Assembly: GCA_958353395.1 (NCBI GenBank)
Contig: CATWSG010000008.1
Coordinates: 1 to 64,000 of the forward strand
Length of the DNA stretch: 64,000 bases
Source: an uncultured Collinsella sp.
GTDB taxonomy: Bacteria; Actinomycetota; Coriobacteriia; Coriobacteriales; Coriobacteriaceae
Direction of reading: 5' to 3'
The position numbers were made by a program, and so were the translations under genes. Shown here one piece after another: positions 25,966 through 34,993 of the stretch (positions are counted from its first letter, which is position 1; the number at the start of each line of letters is the position of its first letter). The notes under the pieces were generated by a model. It was given only the letters and a program-made list of their open reading frames with translations. It did no database searches and was not told the DNA's origin.

Positions 25966-27241
25966 AGTCGAGTCCGGAGAACGAGGGGTATGCGCTCTCG
26001 CCGTGTTGACTCGCATCCAGGCCCAGCGCCTCGTCGGCCTCGTCCACGCGCAGGCTACCGTGGAACAGCGCCTTGACCACTGCGGCGATAACCAGATCGA
26101 GCACCAGCACAATCACGACCGTCACCACAATACCCAAGATCTGCGAGACGAGCAGCGACGCGTCGCCCGTGTAGAACAGGCCGCCCTTACCGGTCCACGA
26201 AAGCTCCGGCACGCAGAACAGGCCCGTGAGCACGCCGCCCAAGATGCCGCCGATACCGTGGCAGCCAAACGCGTCGAGCGCATCGTCGTAACCGAACTTG
26301 GTCTTAAGATGACTGATGTCCAAGTAGCAGACGGGCGAGACGATCAGGCCCATGACCAGCGCTGCCCACGGCTCGACAAAGCCCGCGCCCGGCGTGACCA
26401 CCACAAGGCCCGCAACCAGACCGGTGCTGGCACCCACCAGCGTGGGGCGACCGGTGTGCACGCGCTCGACGGCAAGCCACGAGACCATGCCCGCCGCGCT
26501 GGCCGTCACGGTGTTGAGGATGGCGAGTGCCGCCACGGCATCGGCCTTGAACTCGCTGCCGCCGTTAAAGCCAAACCAGCCAAACCAAAGCAGCCCGGCG
26601 CCCAGCGCCACAAACGGCACGTTATGCGGACGGTAGCTCACCATGCCAAAACCGCGACGACGGCCGAGCATCAAGCAAAGAATCAGACCCGTCAGACCGG
26701 ACGAGATGTGCACCACGTCGCCGCCGGCAAAGTCGAGTGCGCCGATGATGTCGCCGATAAAGGAGCCCTCGCCGCCCCAAACCATGTGAGCAAGCGGCGC
26801 ATAGACCACAAGCAGCCAAATGCCCAGGAAGGCCGCCATGGCACCAAACTTAACGCGGCTGGCCAGGCTGCCCGTGACGATAGCGGCGGTGATCATGGCA
26901 AACGCCATCTGGAAAGCGATGTTGATAATCTGAGGGTAGACGGCACCGTCCGCGGCATTGCCCTCGGCCGCCTGCAGCACCTGGTTGAGCACAGGCAGGC
27001 ACAGCAGCTGGTCAAGGCCTCCAATAAACGGGTTGGAACCGTCGCCGCCGTAGGCCAGCGACCAGCCGGCAACAATCCACAGCACACCAACCAGGCCAAT
27101 AGCGCCAAAGCACATAAGCATGGTGTTGATGACATTTTTGCGCCTGGACAGGCCGCCATAGAAAAACGCCAGGCCCGGTGTCATTAAAAACACGAGCATG
27201 GTGCAGACGAGCATAAACGTTGTCGATCCCGTATCGTACAT
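25964..27241 (-). CDS. amt: Ammonium transporter
   Basis: A 425-residue Amt protein with 11 helices. Family motifs include F-F-Y-G-G-L near residue 25, G-D-V-V-H-I-S-S-G near the conserved first pore histidine, and D-A-F-G-C-H-G-I-G-G-I-L-G-G-V carrying the second. The ATG at 27241 follows AAGGGAG. The longer frame upstream lacks a ribosome site. The protein carries ammonium across the membrane and is controlled by the P-II protein encoded next. The Trp/Phe gate residues lie in W-F-G-W-F-G-F-N. This family assignment is secure. Confidence 0.95.
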   Translation of the reverse strand: MYDTGSTTFMLVCTMLVFLMTPGLAFFYGGLSRRKNVINTMLMCFGAIGLVGVLWIVAGWSLAYGGDGSNPFIGGLDQLLCLPVLNQVLQAAEGNAADGAVYPQIINIAFQMAFAMITAAIVTGSLASRVKFGAMAAFLGIWLLVVYAPLAHMVWGGEGSFIGDIIGALDFAGGDVVHISSGLTGLILCLMLGRRRGFGMVSYRPHNVPFVALGAGLLWFGWFGFNGGSEFKADAVAALAILNTVTASAAGMVSWLAVERVHTGRPTLVGASTGLVAGLVVVTPGAGFVEPWAALVMGLIVSPVCYLDISHLKTKFGYDDALDAFGCHGIGGILGGVLTGLFCVPELSWTGKGGLFYTGDASLLVSQILGIVVTVVIVLVLDLVIAAVVKALFHGSLRVDEADEALGLDASQHGESAYPSFSGLD

Positions 27242-27439
27242 TCGCTCTCCCTTGGTCGCATGAACGTTGTCGGCGCCCATAATGCGGCCGAGGGGCAACT
27301 GGTGTAGACCAGATACGGCGTTGTTAAACACAGCGTTGTCGAATGGAAACGGTGCCGCAATCTTGGAAACGGCGCGGCAACGGACGCGAAACGGACGGGA
27401 AATACGCGAGCAAGGAAGCCGTGAGCGCGCCCGTCCCGG

Positions 27440-28459
27440 CTAGCGGCGGAACAGCTCGCGGGCTCGGTCGCGGAGGTCGGTAGCTCGGATGACGCCCTCG
27501 TAGCGGTTGATGCGCAAGCGCGGGAAGGCATTGAAGAAGCGCAGGTCGCGTCGGCTGAGCGACACGCTTGGCACCGGACGGCTCATGCGCTTGCCGGCAA
27601 GGCGACGACTGAGCGACGGACGCGGCATGTTCGGCGCGGCATCGGCCACGCGGCGGGCGGCAAGCGCCAGGCCGCGAGCACCATCCGCGATAAACGTCGG
27701 CATCGAAGCCTTCTCGCGCAGGGCATCGAGCGCGGCGTCACCCAGCTCGGCCAGCCACGCGTTAACGGCACGGCTACGGATGTGCGTCTGTGCCACCGAG
27801 TCAATCGTAGAATCGGGAATGCGCTCGAGCATTGAGTCGGACGCGTCGGCAAGCGACTCGTTGATGCGGTCGGCAAGGTCGGCCCGGACGCGCTCCAGCT
27901 GATCAGACAGACGCCGCCAGCTCGCCAATGAGCACAACGCGTCGACCATCATCGCGACCGCGACGATAAAGGCGGACAACCGCACAATCAGCACCGGCAG
28001 ATGGCCAAGCAGCCCCAGCAATGCCGGCTCCACTAAACGGCAAATGCACAACGCACCCAGGCCAAACGCGCAGGCCCAGTACAGACAGATACGTCCGTGC
28101 AGGTTAAACGGCAGATGCGAATAGTCCCAAAAGCGAGCGCCCGTTGTTTTTTCCAACAGCACGCCTACGCTGTACTCAATCACGCTGCATACGAGCGCTG
28201 CAGCGACAAACTGGCTCGGGGCATCCGGAATCCCGCGCAACAGCAGCCAGCAGGCAATGCCGCCCGCGCCATAGATAGGGCAACACGGTCCCAGCAAAAA
28301 GCCGCTGTTGGCAAAGCGTCCGTGGTTGAGCATGGCGCAGACTGTCGATTCCCATGCCCAGCCGCAAAAACCGTAGAAGGCAAACGAGAGCACCAGTGCC
28401 GAAAGCGGGCAGGCGGCAAGCGTCGCGCCGTCAAAGGACATGTCGATTGCGGTCCCCAC
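27440..28459 (-). CDS. CmpB-type putative ABC transporter permease
   Basis: A 339-residue membrane protein. Residues 18-160 carry the CmpB (PF06541-type) pattern Y-G-F-C-G-W-A-W-E-S-T, G-F-L-L-G-P-C-C-P-I-Y-G-A-G-G and D-Y-S-H-L-P-F-N-L-H-G-R-I. The remaining half is soluble, helical and Arg-rich. The family is named for a permease but has no demonstrated transport role. The start is taken as the GTG at 28459, which follows GAGGAG; an internal ATG at 28441 is an alternative. The HD gene ends three bases upstream, so the two are an operon. The long C-terminal tail is unlike the shorter typical member. Confidence 0.8.
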   Translation of the reverse strand: MGTAIDMSFDGATLAACPLSALVLSFAFYGFCGWAWESTVCAMLNHGRFANSGFLLGPCCPIYGAGGIACWLLLRGIPDAPSQFVAAALVCSVIEYSVGVLLEKTTGARFWDYSHLPFNLHGRICLYWACAFGLGALCICRLVEPALLGLLGHLPVLIVRLSAFIVAVAMMVDALCSLASWRRLSDQLERVRADLADRINESLADASDSMLERIPDSTIDSVAQTHIRSRAVNAWLAELGDAALDALREKASMPTFIADGARGLALAARRVADAAPNMPRPSLSRRLAGKRMSRPVPSVSLSRRDLRFFNAFPRLRINRYEGVIRATDLRDRARELFRR

Positions 28460-28462
28460 CGT

Positions 28463-28999
28463 CTACCCTCTCCTCTTTTCACTCGATGCTTTACTCACGC
28501 TATCGTCCGTCTCGTCCTTGCGCGGCAGGCGGCCGGCGACCGTCTCACGCAGAGCACACCATTTATCCGCCAGACAAACAATCCACGCCTCGCGACACGT
28601 CGGCGGCACCGGCACCAGCGGAAACATATGCCGCACGATAATATTCCGCTCTCGCGGCGTCAGCTCAAAATCTTCCTCGGCACGCGCCAGGGCAAAAAAC
28701 GGATGTCGAAATCCGTGCAGTCGATGGCTCGGGTCGGGGTCGTGCCAATCATAGAGAAAGTAGTCGTGCAGCAAGGCCCCGCGCAGCAGCGAGGCACGGT
28801 CGATCGAAATGCCAGCACGGCCCAAGTGCTCGGCAAAGGACAGACTTGCCCGTGCCACCGAGGTCACATGTGCATAGACCGTCACGTCGCCATGCTGGAT
28901 AAACTCGCGCGTCAGGTCCAAGCGGCCCGCCTGGGCAAGCTGGCGGGCGGCATCGTCGACCTCGTGCGCGATTTTCTCGGCACGAACGGCATCGGACAT
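28463..28999 (-). CDS. HD domain protein
   Basis: A 178-residue protein. It contains the HD-phosphohydrolase features L-L-H-D-Y (the H-D doublet near 75), an upstream histidine at about 40 and a C-terminal I-V-C-L-A-D-K-W-C-A. The segment D-P-D-P-S-H-R-L-H-G-F-R-H-P between them is typical of a small family of HD proteins in Firmicutes/Actinobacteria whose substrate is unknown. The ATG at 28999 follows GGAAGGAGG. The frame continues 15 residues upstream without a site. It is co-transcribed with the CmpB gene. A nucleotide or nucleic-acid phosphodiesterase activity is likely but not specified. Confidence 0.78.
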   Translation of the reverse strand: MSDAVRAEKIAHEVDDAARQLAQAGRLDLTREFIQHGDVTVYAHVTSVARASLSFAEHLGRAGISIDRASLLRGALLHDYFLYDWHDPDPSHRLHGFRHPFFALARAEEDFELTPRERNIIVRHMFPLVPVPPTCREAWIVCLADKWCALRETVAGRLPRKDETDDSVSKASSEKRRG

Positions 29000-29226
29000 G
29001 CTGCCTCCTTCCAGCGGCTCACGGCGGCAAGCCACGGCCTGCACGTATTGAAAAAATCATCATCGAATCTACCAGTATGGCATCGGACAAAACGTTTTGC
29101 CCCACCAGTTGTCGAATTACCGCGCCGCCGTCACATATCAAACGCCAAAATGTGCGAGACTGTCTTGTGCAATTGTGTCGGCCGAGGGAGCGCCGGCGCT
29201 CGATTCGCATGGAGTAACCCACAACG

Positions 29227-31008
29227 ATGCTGCTTACGCAAACGACAACGCCCGAGGACGTCAAGGCTCTCGACCGCGCCGAGCTTCCGCTGCTCTGCGG
29301 CGAGATTCGCCACGCCATCCTCGAAAGCTCCGCCGCTGTCGGCGGACACGTTGCCCCCAACCTGGGCGTCGTTGAGCTTACGGTTGCGCTTCATCGCGTG
29401 TTTAACTCCCCTATCGACAAGATTGTCTTTGACGTTTCGCACCAGACCTACGCCCACAAGGCGCTGACCGGGCGCGCGTATACCTATATCGATCCGGAAC
29501 GTTTTGGCGAGGCTTCTGGCTTTGCCAATCCCGACGAGTCCGAGCACGACCTGTTCGCCATGGGCCACACCTCCACATCGGTGAGCCTGGGCTGCGGCTT
29601 GGCACACGCCCGCGATCTGGCGGGCGATACGTACAACGTCATCACCATCATTGGCGACGGATCGCTTTCGGGCGGCCTGGCGTTTGAGGGCTTTAACAAT
29701 GCCGCCGATCTCGACAGCAACCTGATCATCATCGTCAACGATAACGACCAGTCCATCGCCGAGAACCACGGTGGCCTCTATCGCAATCTGGCCGAGCTGC
29801 GCACCAGCAACGGCACCTGTGAGCGCAACGTTTTCCGCGCGATGGGACTCGACTACCGTTATTTGGACGCCGGCAACGACGTGTTGGCCCTGGTCGACAC
29901 GCTGCAGGAACTGCGCAATATCGATCATCCCATCGTGCTGCACGTCTCCACCGCCAAGGGCAAGGGCTTTGAGCCGGCCCAGAGCGACCCCGAACGCTGG
30001 CACCACGTGGGTCCGTTTGACATGGCGACTGGGCGCAAGCTCTGCCCGGGCCATCCGAGCGAGCCTGCACCGCGCACCTATGCCGACATTACGGGCGAGG
30101 CGCTCAGCGCCGCCATCGAGCGCGATCCACAGGTCGTTGGCATCACGGCCGCCACGCCCTACATTATGGGCTTTACACCCGAGCTTCGCGCTGCCGCCGG
30201 CAAACAGTTCGTCGATGTGGGCATTGCCGAGGAGCACGCCGTGACCTTTGCCACCGCGCTTGCGCGCTCGGGCGCCAAGCCAGTCTTTGGTGTGTACGGT
30301 ACGTTTTTGCAGCGCGCCTACGACGAGCTGTGGCACGACCTGTGCCTCAACGACGCCCCCGCAACCATTTTGGTGTTTGGTGCGTCAATCTTTGGCACCA
30401 CGTCCGAGACGCATCTTTCGTTCTTTGATATTTCCATGCTGGGCGGTCTTCCCAACATGCACTACCTGGCGCCGGCCTGCATGGAGGAATATCTGTCCAT
30501 GCTGAGCTGGTCGCTCGACCACCGCGAGCATCCCGTGGCAATCCGCGTACCGGGCATCGGCCTGGTAAGCCGCCCCGACCTTGCGCCCGCCGAAGACACC
30601 GACTACAGCGCCGTTCGCTACAACGTGGTGCGTCAGGGCCGCGACGTTGCCGTGCTCGCACTTGGCGATTTCTTTGAGCTGGGCGAGCGCGTGGCAAACC
30701 GCTTGGCCGCCGAGTACGGCATCGAGGCCACACTCGTCAACCCGCGCTTTGCAACCGAGCTCGACCGCGAGTTCCTCGACAGTCTTGCCGCCGAGCATCG
30801 CGTTGTCGTCACCCTCGAGGACGGCATCTTGGACGGCGGCTGGGGCGAGCGCGTGGCGTGCTACCTGGCCTGCACGCCCGTGCGCACGCGCACCTTCGGC
30901 ATCGCCAAGGGCTTCCCCGACCGCTACGACCCCAACGAACTGCTCGCTCAAAACGGCATGACGGTCGAGAACATGGCCGCCGAAGCCGTAAGACTACTCA
31001 ACGAGTAA
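29227..31008 (+). CDS. dxs: Short 1-deoxy-D-xylulose-5-phosphate synthase
   Basis: A 593-residue thiamine-diphosphate enzyme, about 30 residues shorter than most DXS. It has the N-terminal E-I-R-H-A-I-L, the thiamine-binding G-D-G-S-L-S-G-G, N-D-N-D-Q-S-I-A-E-N-H-G-G-L, G-I-A-E-E-H-A-V and the S-H-Q-T-Y-A-H-K-A-L-T-G-R segment. DXS joins pyruvate and glyceraldehyde 3-phosphate to start the MEP isoprenoid pathway and thiamine/pyridoxal synthesis. Differences from classic DXS (for example N-D-N-D-Q-S-I-A where N-D-N-x-M-S-I is usual) suggest it could be a divergent paralogue. It stands alone, divergent from the HD operon. Confidence 0.85.
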   Translation: MLLTQTTTPEDVKALDRAELPLLCGEIRHAILESSAAVGGHVAPNLGVVELTVALHRVFNSPIDKIVFDVSHQTYAHKALTGRAYTYIDPERFGEASGFANPDESEHDLFAMGHTSTSVSLGCGLAHARDLAGDTYNVITIIGDGSLSGGLAFEGFNNAADLDSNLIIIVNDNDQSIAENHGGLYRNLAELRTSNGTCERNVFRAMGLDYRYLDAGNDVLALVDTLQELRNIDHPIVLHVSTAKGKGFEPAQSDPERWHHVGPFDMATGRKLCPGHPSEPAPRTYADITGEALSAAIERDPQVVGITAATPYIMGFTPELRAAAGKQFVDVGIAEEHAVTFATALARSGAKPVFGVYGTFLQRAYDELWHDLCLNDAPATILVFGASIFGTTSETHLSFFDISMLGGLPNMHYLAPACMEEYLSMLSWSLDHREHPVAIRVPGIGLVSRPDLAPAEDTDYSAVRYNVVRQGRDVAVLALGDFFELGERVANRLAAEYGIEATLVNPRFATELDREFLDSLAAEHRVVVTLEDGILDGGWGERVACYLACTPVRTRTFGIAKGFPDRYDPNELLAQNGMTVENMAAEAVRLLNE

Positions 31009-31011
31009 GAA

Positions 31012-31046
31012 AACCTCCGCAAGGAAAGCATCCCTGCGGAGTTTTT
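31012..31046 (+). terminator. Terminator of dxs
   Basis: ACCTCCGCAAGGA and TCCCTGCGGAGT form the stem, followed by TTTTTTATTTT, directly after the dxs stop. Confidence 0.93.
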
Positions 31047-31063
31047 TATTTTCGCGACTCAAT

Positions 31064-31283
31064 TGTCTCGATCTGTAACATCTAGGGCCCGAATTCCCGT
31101 CTAACTGTTACAGATCGAGACAAACCGTCTTTGCCCCTGTTGTTTGTCTCGATCTGTAACTGATAGAGACCTTTTGGCCGTCTAGCTGTTACAGATCGAG
31201 ACATTCGAATTCCCCTGAAGAGAAAATCTCGATCTGTAACAGGTAGAACCCATTTCCTCGTCTAACTGTTACAGATTGAGACA
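31064..31283. repeat. Three tandem 59-bp palindromes
   Basis: Units at 31064-31122, 31145-31203 and 31225-31283 each begin TGTCTCGATCTGTAAC (third: AATCTCGATCTGTAAC) and end TGTTACAGATCGAGACA (third: one change). The spacing is 80-81 bp. The 25-base centres differ but keep CGTCTA(A/G)CTGTTACAGA. The 22-base linkers differ. No gene lies here. Confidence 0.9.
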
Positions 31284-31357
31284 AAGCAGCAAGGCATGCC
31301 GCCGCACCGACCATGCCGTCTGCAAAGCGCTATCTCAGCTGCAATAAGCGACGTTTA

Positions 31358-31402
31358 CCCAGATAAAACCTGCCAAAATAAACCTGTCCCTTTTTGGTAG
31401 GT
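31358..31402 (+). repeat. Dispersed hairpin family A, copy 2
   Basis: AGATAAAACCTGCCAAAA, loop TAAACCTGTCCC, then TTTTTGGTAGGT. It lies upstream of the amino-acid transporter promoter. Confidence 0.85.
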
Positions 31403-31444
31403 AGAATAACCCATAAGGTAAGTATGTTTCTGAGTTATTTCGTG

Positions 31445-31474
31445 TTGACCCATTTGAGCGCGATAGGGTATAAC
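31445..31474 (+). promoter_or_regulatory. Promoter of the amino-acid ABC operon
   Basis: TTGACC (31445-31450), an 18-base spacer, TATAAC (31469-31474). The predicted transcript starts about 35 bases before the start codon at 31518. Confidence 0.65.
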
Positions 31475-31517
31475 TCTGCTCAACCGCTAGGGATTTTATT
31501 GAGAAAGGTGTTCTACC

Positions 31518-32513
31518 ATGAGCAAGAACCTCTCCCAGCAGGTCGTTCTCGACCGCCGCGGCTTCGTTGCCGCCACCTTCGCAACCGTCGCCGGCCTTGG
31601 TCTTGCCGGCTGCTCCGACACCAGCGCCGAGGCCGACAAGGGTTCCGCCGCCGGCTCTTCCAAGAGCTCCGAGGATACCGAGGTTTCCGCTACGCTCGAT
31701 GCCAAGGCATTCGACAAGCTCGTCAACGACGGCCCCAAGGCCGATGACGACGCCATCGCCGCCAGCACCTGGGCCACGGCCGTCAAGGACGCCGGCGTCT
31801 TTAAGATCGGCGGCGTTCAGACCTCTACGCTCTTCTCCCTCCTCAACGAGAAAGACGGTCAGACCCGCGGCTTCGACGCCGGTATCGCGCAGCTCCTGTC
31901 CAACTACATTCTGGGCGAGAACAAGGTCGAGATCACCCAGGTGACCTCGGACACGCGCGAGTCCGTCCTGCAGAACGGCCAGGTCGACGCTGTCTTTGCC
32001 ACCTACACCATCACTGACGAACGCAAGAAGCTCGTCTCCTTCGCCGGCCCCTACTACTACACCCAGCAGGCCATCCTGGTGCTCGCCGATAACGACGACA
32101 TCAAGAGCGTCGACGACCTGGCCGACAAGAACGTTGCCGTCCAGTCCGGCTCCAACGGCCCCGCCATTCTGGAGGAGTTCGCCCCCAAGGCCAGCCAACA
32201 AGAGTTCAAGACCGACGAGGAGGCACGCCAGGCACTCCAACAAGGCCGCGTTGACGCCTACGTCATCGATAACAACATGCAGCAGAGCGCCCTGGTCCGC
32301 GAGCCCGGCAAGTACAAGATCGCCGGCAAGCCCTTCGGCAGCAAGGAGCCTTACGGCATCGGCCTGCCGCTCGATTCCGACGGCGTCGCCTTCGTCAACG
32401 ACTTCCTTAAGAAGATCGAGGACGACGGCACCTGGACCGAGCTGTGGCAGATCTGCATCGGCGACCGTACGGGCGACACCAATGTTCCCGAGCTGCCCGA
32501 GATCGGCGCCTAG
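31518..32513 (+). CDS. Polar amino-acid ABC transporter, substrate-binding lipoprotein
   Basis: A 331-residue extracytoplasmic solute-binding protein of family 3 (SBP_bac_3). The N-terminus has Arg13-Arg14 and L-G-L-A-G-C with the lipobox Cys32, so it looks like a Tat-routed lipoprotein. A Ser/Ala/Glu-rich linker follows. The binding domain has G-F-D-A-G-I-A-Q-L-L, V-D-A-V-F-A-T-Y-T-I-T-D-E-R and Y-G-I-G-L-P. The ligand is probably glutamate, glutamine or a related compound, judged from neighbouring genes. The hairpin at 32602 separates it from the permease genes and would let the binding protein be made in excess. Confidence 0.88.
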   Translation: MSKNLSQQVVLDRRGFVAATFATVAGLGLAGCSDTSAEADKGSAAGSSKSSEDTEVSATLDAKAFDKLVNDGPKADDDAIAASTWATAVKDAGVFKIGGVQTSTLFSLLNEKDGQTRGFDAGIAQLLSNYILGENKVEITQVTSDTRESVLQNGQVDAVFATYTITDERKKLVSFAGPYYYTQQAILVLADNDDIKSVDDLADKNVAVQSGSNGPAILEEFAPKASQQEFKTDEEARQALQQGRVDAYVIDNNMQQSALVREPGKYKIAGKPFGSKEPYGIGLPLDSDGVAFVNDFLKKIEDDGTWTELWQICIGDRTGDTNVPELPEIGA

Positions 32514-32601
32514 GCAGCGAGCCTGGTAACGACCGCAACGAAACCATACGGAAACGCATGATGCGCTTTATTGCGGTAAACTGTTTCCTCACTGAGTTGT
32601 C

Positions 32602-32630
32602 GGGGCTTCCGTACACACGGGAGCCCCTTT
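32602..32630 (+). terminator. Intra-operon hairpin after the binding-protein gene
   Basis: GGGGCTTCCGT and ACGGGAGCCCC enclose ACAC; TTTCC follows. It is likely a partial terminator or mRNA-stabilising stem between the binding protein and permease genes. Confidence 0.65.
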
Positions 32631-32651
32631 CCTTACCGGCGGGAGGTCCGC

Positions 32652-33311
32652 ATGAGTCTCTCCGAGCTCTGGTCGCTCTATGGCCAGAACTATATCGACG
32701 CGCTGCTAGCAACCTGGGGCATGACGCTTGAGTCGTTTGCCATCGCCATGGTGCTGGCCGTCGTCGTCACCGTGATGCGCGTGTCGCCGCTCAAGCCGCT
32801 GCGCGTCTTTGGCGACCTGTATGTCCAGGTCTTCCGTAACATCCCCGGCATCGCGCTGCTCATTATCGTCGTCTACGCGCTGCCGCCGCTCAAGGTCGTT
32901 CTGCCCTACCGCACCTGCGTTATCGTCGCTACGGTGCTCTTGGGCTCGGCCTTTGGCTCCGAAAACTTTATGAGCGGCATCAACACCGTCGGCGTCGGTC
33001 AGGTCGAAGCCGCACGTTCGCTCGGCATGAGCTTTAACCGCATCCTCGCCAAGATCGTGATTCCGCAGGCGCTGCGCTCGAGCGTGCTGCCCATGACCAA
33101 CCTCTTTATCGCCGTCATGCTCACCACTGCGCTCGGCAGCCAGGTGCCGCTTAAGCCGCAAGAGCTCACCGGCGTGGTGAGCTACATCAACACGCGCTCA
33201 CTTGGCGGCGTCGCCGCGTTCTTTATCTCGGCGCTCGGCTACCTGGGCACGGCCTTTGTGGTGAGCCACATTGGCAACTATATCGATAAGAAGGTGAGGA
33301 TCCTCCGATGA
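32652..33311 (+). CDS. Amino-acid ABC transporter permease (HisM/GlnP type), first subunit
   Basis: A 219-residue permease with five helices. The conserved EAA loop is visible as G-V-G-Q-V-E-A-A-R-S-L-G-M-S-F near 120, followed by I-V-I-P-Q-A-L-R. AGGAGG-like GGGAGGTCCGC precedes the ATG. Its stop overlaps the next permease gene by four bases (ATGA), so translation is coupled. It forms the membrane channel with the second subunit. The start is well placed. Confidence 0.92.
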   Translation: MSLSELWSLYGQNYIDALLATWGMTLESFAIAMVLAVVVTVMRVSPLKPLRVFGDLYVQVFRNIPGIALLIIVVYALPPLKVVLPYRTCVIVATVLLGSAFGSENFMSGINTVGVGQVEAARSLGMSFNRILAKIVIPQALRSSVLPMTNLFIAVMLTTALGSQVPLKPQELTGVVSYINTRSLGGVAAFFISALGYLGTAFVVSHIGNYIDKKVRILR

Positions 33312-34141
33312 GCAAGCACTCCACCTCCGCACTCACCATGCGCGATGCGCTCTACGAGGCTCCCGGCCCCAAGATGCGCGCCAAGATTCGCATCGGCACC
33401 GCTATCTCGCTCGTTGCCGTCGCCGTGCTCGTCGCCCTGGTACTGCAGCGCTTTTATGTGACCGGCCAGCTTTCGGTCCACTATTGGTATTTCTTTACGC
33501 ACCTCACCACCTGGAAGTTCTTGCTTGCCGGCTTTGAGGGCACCGTTAAAGTCGCACTCACCGCTGGCGCCATCGCGCTGGTGCTGGGCCTAGCCCTTAT
33601 GCTCGGCCGCACCAGCGACATTAAGCCGCTCCAGCTGGTTTGCCGTGTGCTCACCGATTTCTTCCGCGGTGTGCCGAGCCTGCTGTTTATCTACTTCTTC
33701 TTTTTGGTGCTGCCCCAGTACAAGATCTCGCTGCCGTCGTTTTGGATGCTCACGCTGCCTGTCGCGCTCGCTGCGGCCGGCGTGCTGGCCGAGATTTTCC
33801 GCGCCGGCGTCAATGCCGTGCCGCGCGGTCAGGTCGAGGCAGCCCAGGCGCTCGGTCTCTCCAAGGCCAAAATCACCTTTAAAATCGTGTTGCCGCAGGC
33901 TATTCGGTTTATCATTCCGTCGTTGATTTCGCAGCTCGTGGTCGTAGTCAAAGACACCACCGTCGCCTATGTGGTGAGCTACCCCGACCTCATGCAAAAC
34001 GCCCGCGTGCTCATTACCAACTACGACGCCCTCGTGTCGGTCTACCTGGTTATCGCGGTCATCTACATCCTCATCAACGTCGCGATCAACAAGGCCGCTG
34101 TCTACGTTTCGCACAAGACCGGTGCGACCATCATCCGCTAA
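33308..34141 (+). CDS. Amino-acid ABC transporter permease, second subunit
   Basis: A 277-residue permease, longer than the first by a polar N-terminus of about 30 residues. Its EAA loop is R-G-Q-V-E-A-A-Q-A-L-G-L-S-K-A-K near 180, followed by V-L-P-Q-A-I-R-F-I. Five or six helices are evident. The overlap with the previous gene and the ATPase gene 36 bp downstream complete the transporter. Two permeases of this HisM/GlnP type usually form a heterodimer serving polar amino acids such as glutamate. Confidence 0.92.
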   Translation: MSKHSTSALTMRDALYEAPGPKMRAKIRIGTAISLVAVAVLVALVLQRFYVTGQLSVHYWYFFTHLTTWKFLLAGFEGTVKVALTAGAIALVLGLALMLGRTSDIKPLQLVCRVLTDFFRGVPSLLFIYFFFLVLPQYKISLPSFWMLTLPVALAAAGVLAEIFRAGVNAVPRGQVEAAQALGLSKAKITFKIVLPQAIRFIIPSLISQLVVVVKDTTVAYVVSYPDLMQNARVLITNYDALVSVYLVIAVIYILINVAINKAAVYVSHKTGATIIR

Positions 34142-34177
34142 CGCTTTACCATTTCGAATCATAAGGAGCCGAGCACC

Positions 34178-34942
34178 ATGGCACAGAGCACCTCTTCAAC
34201 CGGCAATCAGCCGCTGATCGAGCTCAGACACGTCGATAAGCACTATGGCGATCTACATGTCCTCAACGACATCAATCTCTCGGTCGACCGCGGCGAGGTC
34301 GTCGTCGTGATCGGGCCCTCGGGCTCGGGCAAGTCGACCATGTGCCGCACCATCAACCGCTTGGAGACCATCGACTCGGGCGAGATCCTCATCGAAGGTC
34401 AGCCGCTTCCGCAGGAAGGCAAAGACCTTGCCCGCATGCGCGCCGAGCTGGGCATGGTATTTCAACAGTTCAACCTGTTTGCACATATGACGGTGCTGCA
34501 GAACGTCATGCTGGGGCCGGTCGACGTGCTGGGCGTCCCCAAGGAGGAGGCCCGTGAGCGCGCCATGGACCTGCTGAGCCGCGTGGGCGTGGCCGAGCAG
34601 GCCGACAAGGTGCCCGCACAGCTCTCGGGCGGTCAGCAGCAGCGCGTAGCTATCGCCCGTTCACTCGCCATGCAGCCCAAGGCCATGCTCTTTGACGAGC
34701 CCACAAGCGCCCTTGACCCCGAGATGATCAACGAGGTGCTCGAAGTCATGGTTCGCCTGGCCCAGCAGGGCATGACGATGATCGTCATCACGCACGAGAT
34801 GAACTTCGCCCGCCGCGTAGCCGACCGTGTCGTGTTTATGGCCGACGGCCAGATCGTGGAAACCGGCACGCCCGACGAGTTCTTCGACCATCCCCAGACC
34901 AAGCGCGCCCAGGACTTCCTCAACTCCATTAAGGGCCACTAA
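34178..34942 (+). CDS. glnQ: Amino-acid ABC transporter ATP-binding protein (GlnQ type)
   Basis: A 254-residue ATPase. Walker A is G-P-S-G-S-G-K-S-T, the signature is L-S-G-G-Q-Q-Q-R and Walker B is A-M-L-F-D-E-P-T-S-A-L-D-P. The V-F-Q-Q-F-N-L-F-A-H-M-T stretch is diagnostic of the polar-amino-acid (GlnQ/ArtM) subfamily. AAGGAG precedes the ATG at 34178. The gene symbol reflects the subfamily, not proven glutamine specificity. Confidence 0.93.
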   Translation: MAQSTSSTGNQPLIELRHVDKHYGDLHVLNDINLSVDRGEVVVVIGPSGSGKSTMCRTINRLETIDSGEILIEGQPLPQEGKDLARMRAELGMVFQQFNLFAHMTVLQNVMLGPVDVLGVPKEEARERAMDLLSRVGVAEQADKVPAQLSGGQQQRVAIARSLAMQPKAMLFDEPTSALDPEMINEVLEVMVRLAQQGMTMIVITHEMNFARRVADRVVFMADGQIVETGTPDEFFDHPQTKRAQDFLNSIKGH

Positions 34943-34993
34943 CCAGACCGCCCACCCACCCGCCATGCCCATCCAAACTCGAAAGCAACACCC

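Noticed and set aside
31064..31283. Possible CRISPR array
   Set aside because: Only three units of 59 bp, each strongly palindromic with internally different centres, and no cas genes in view.
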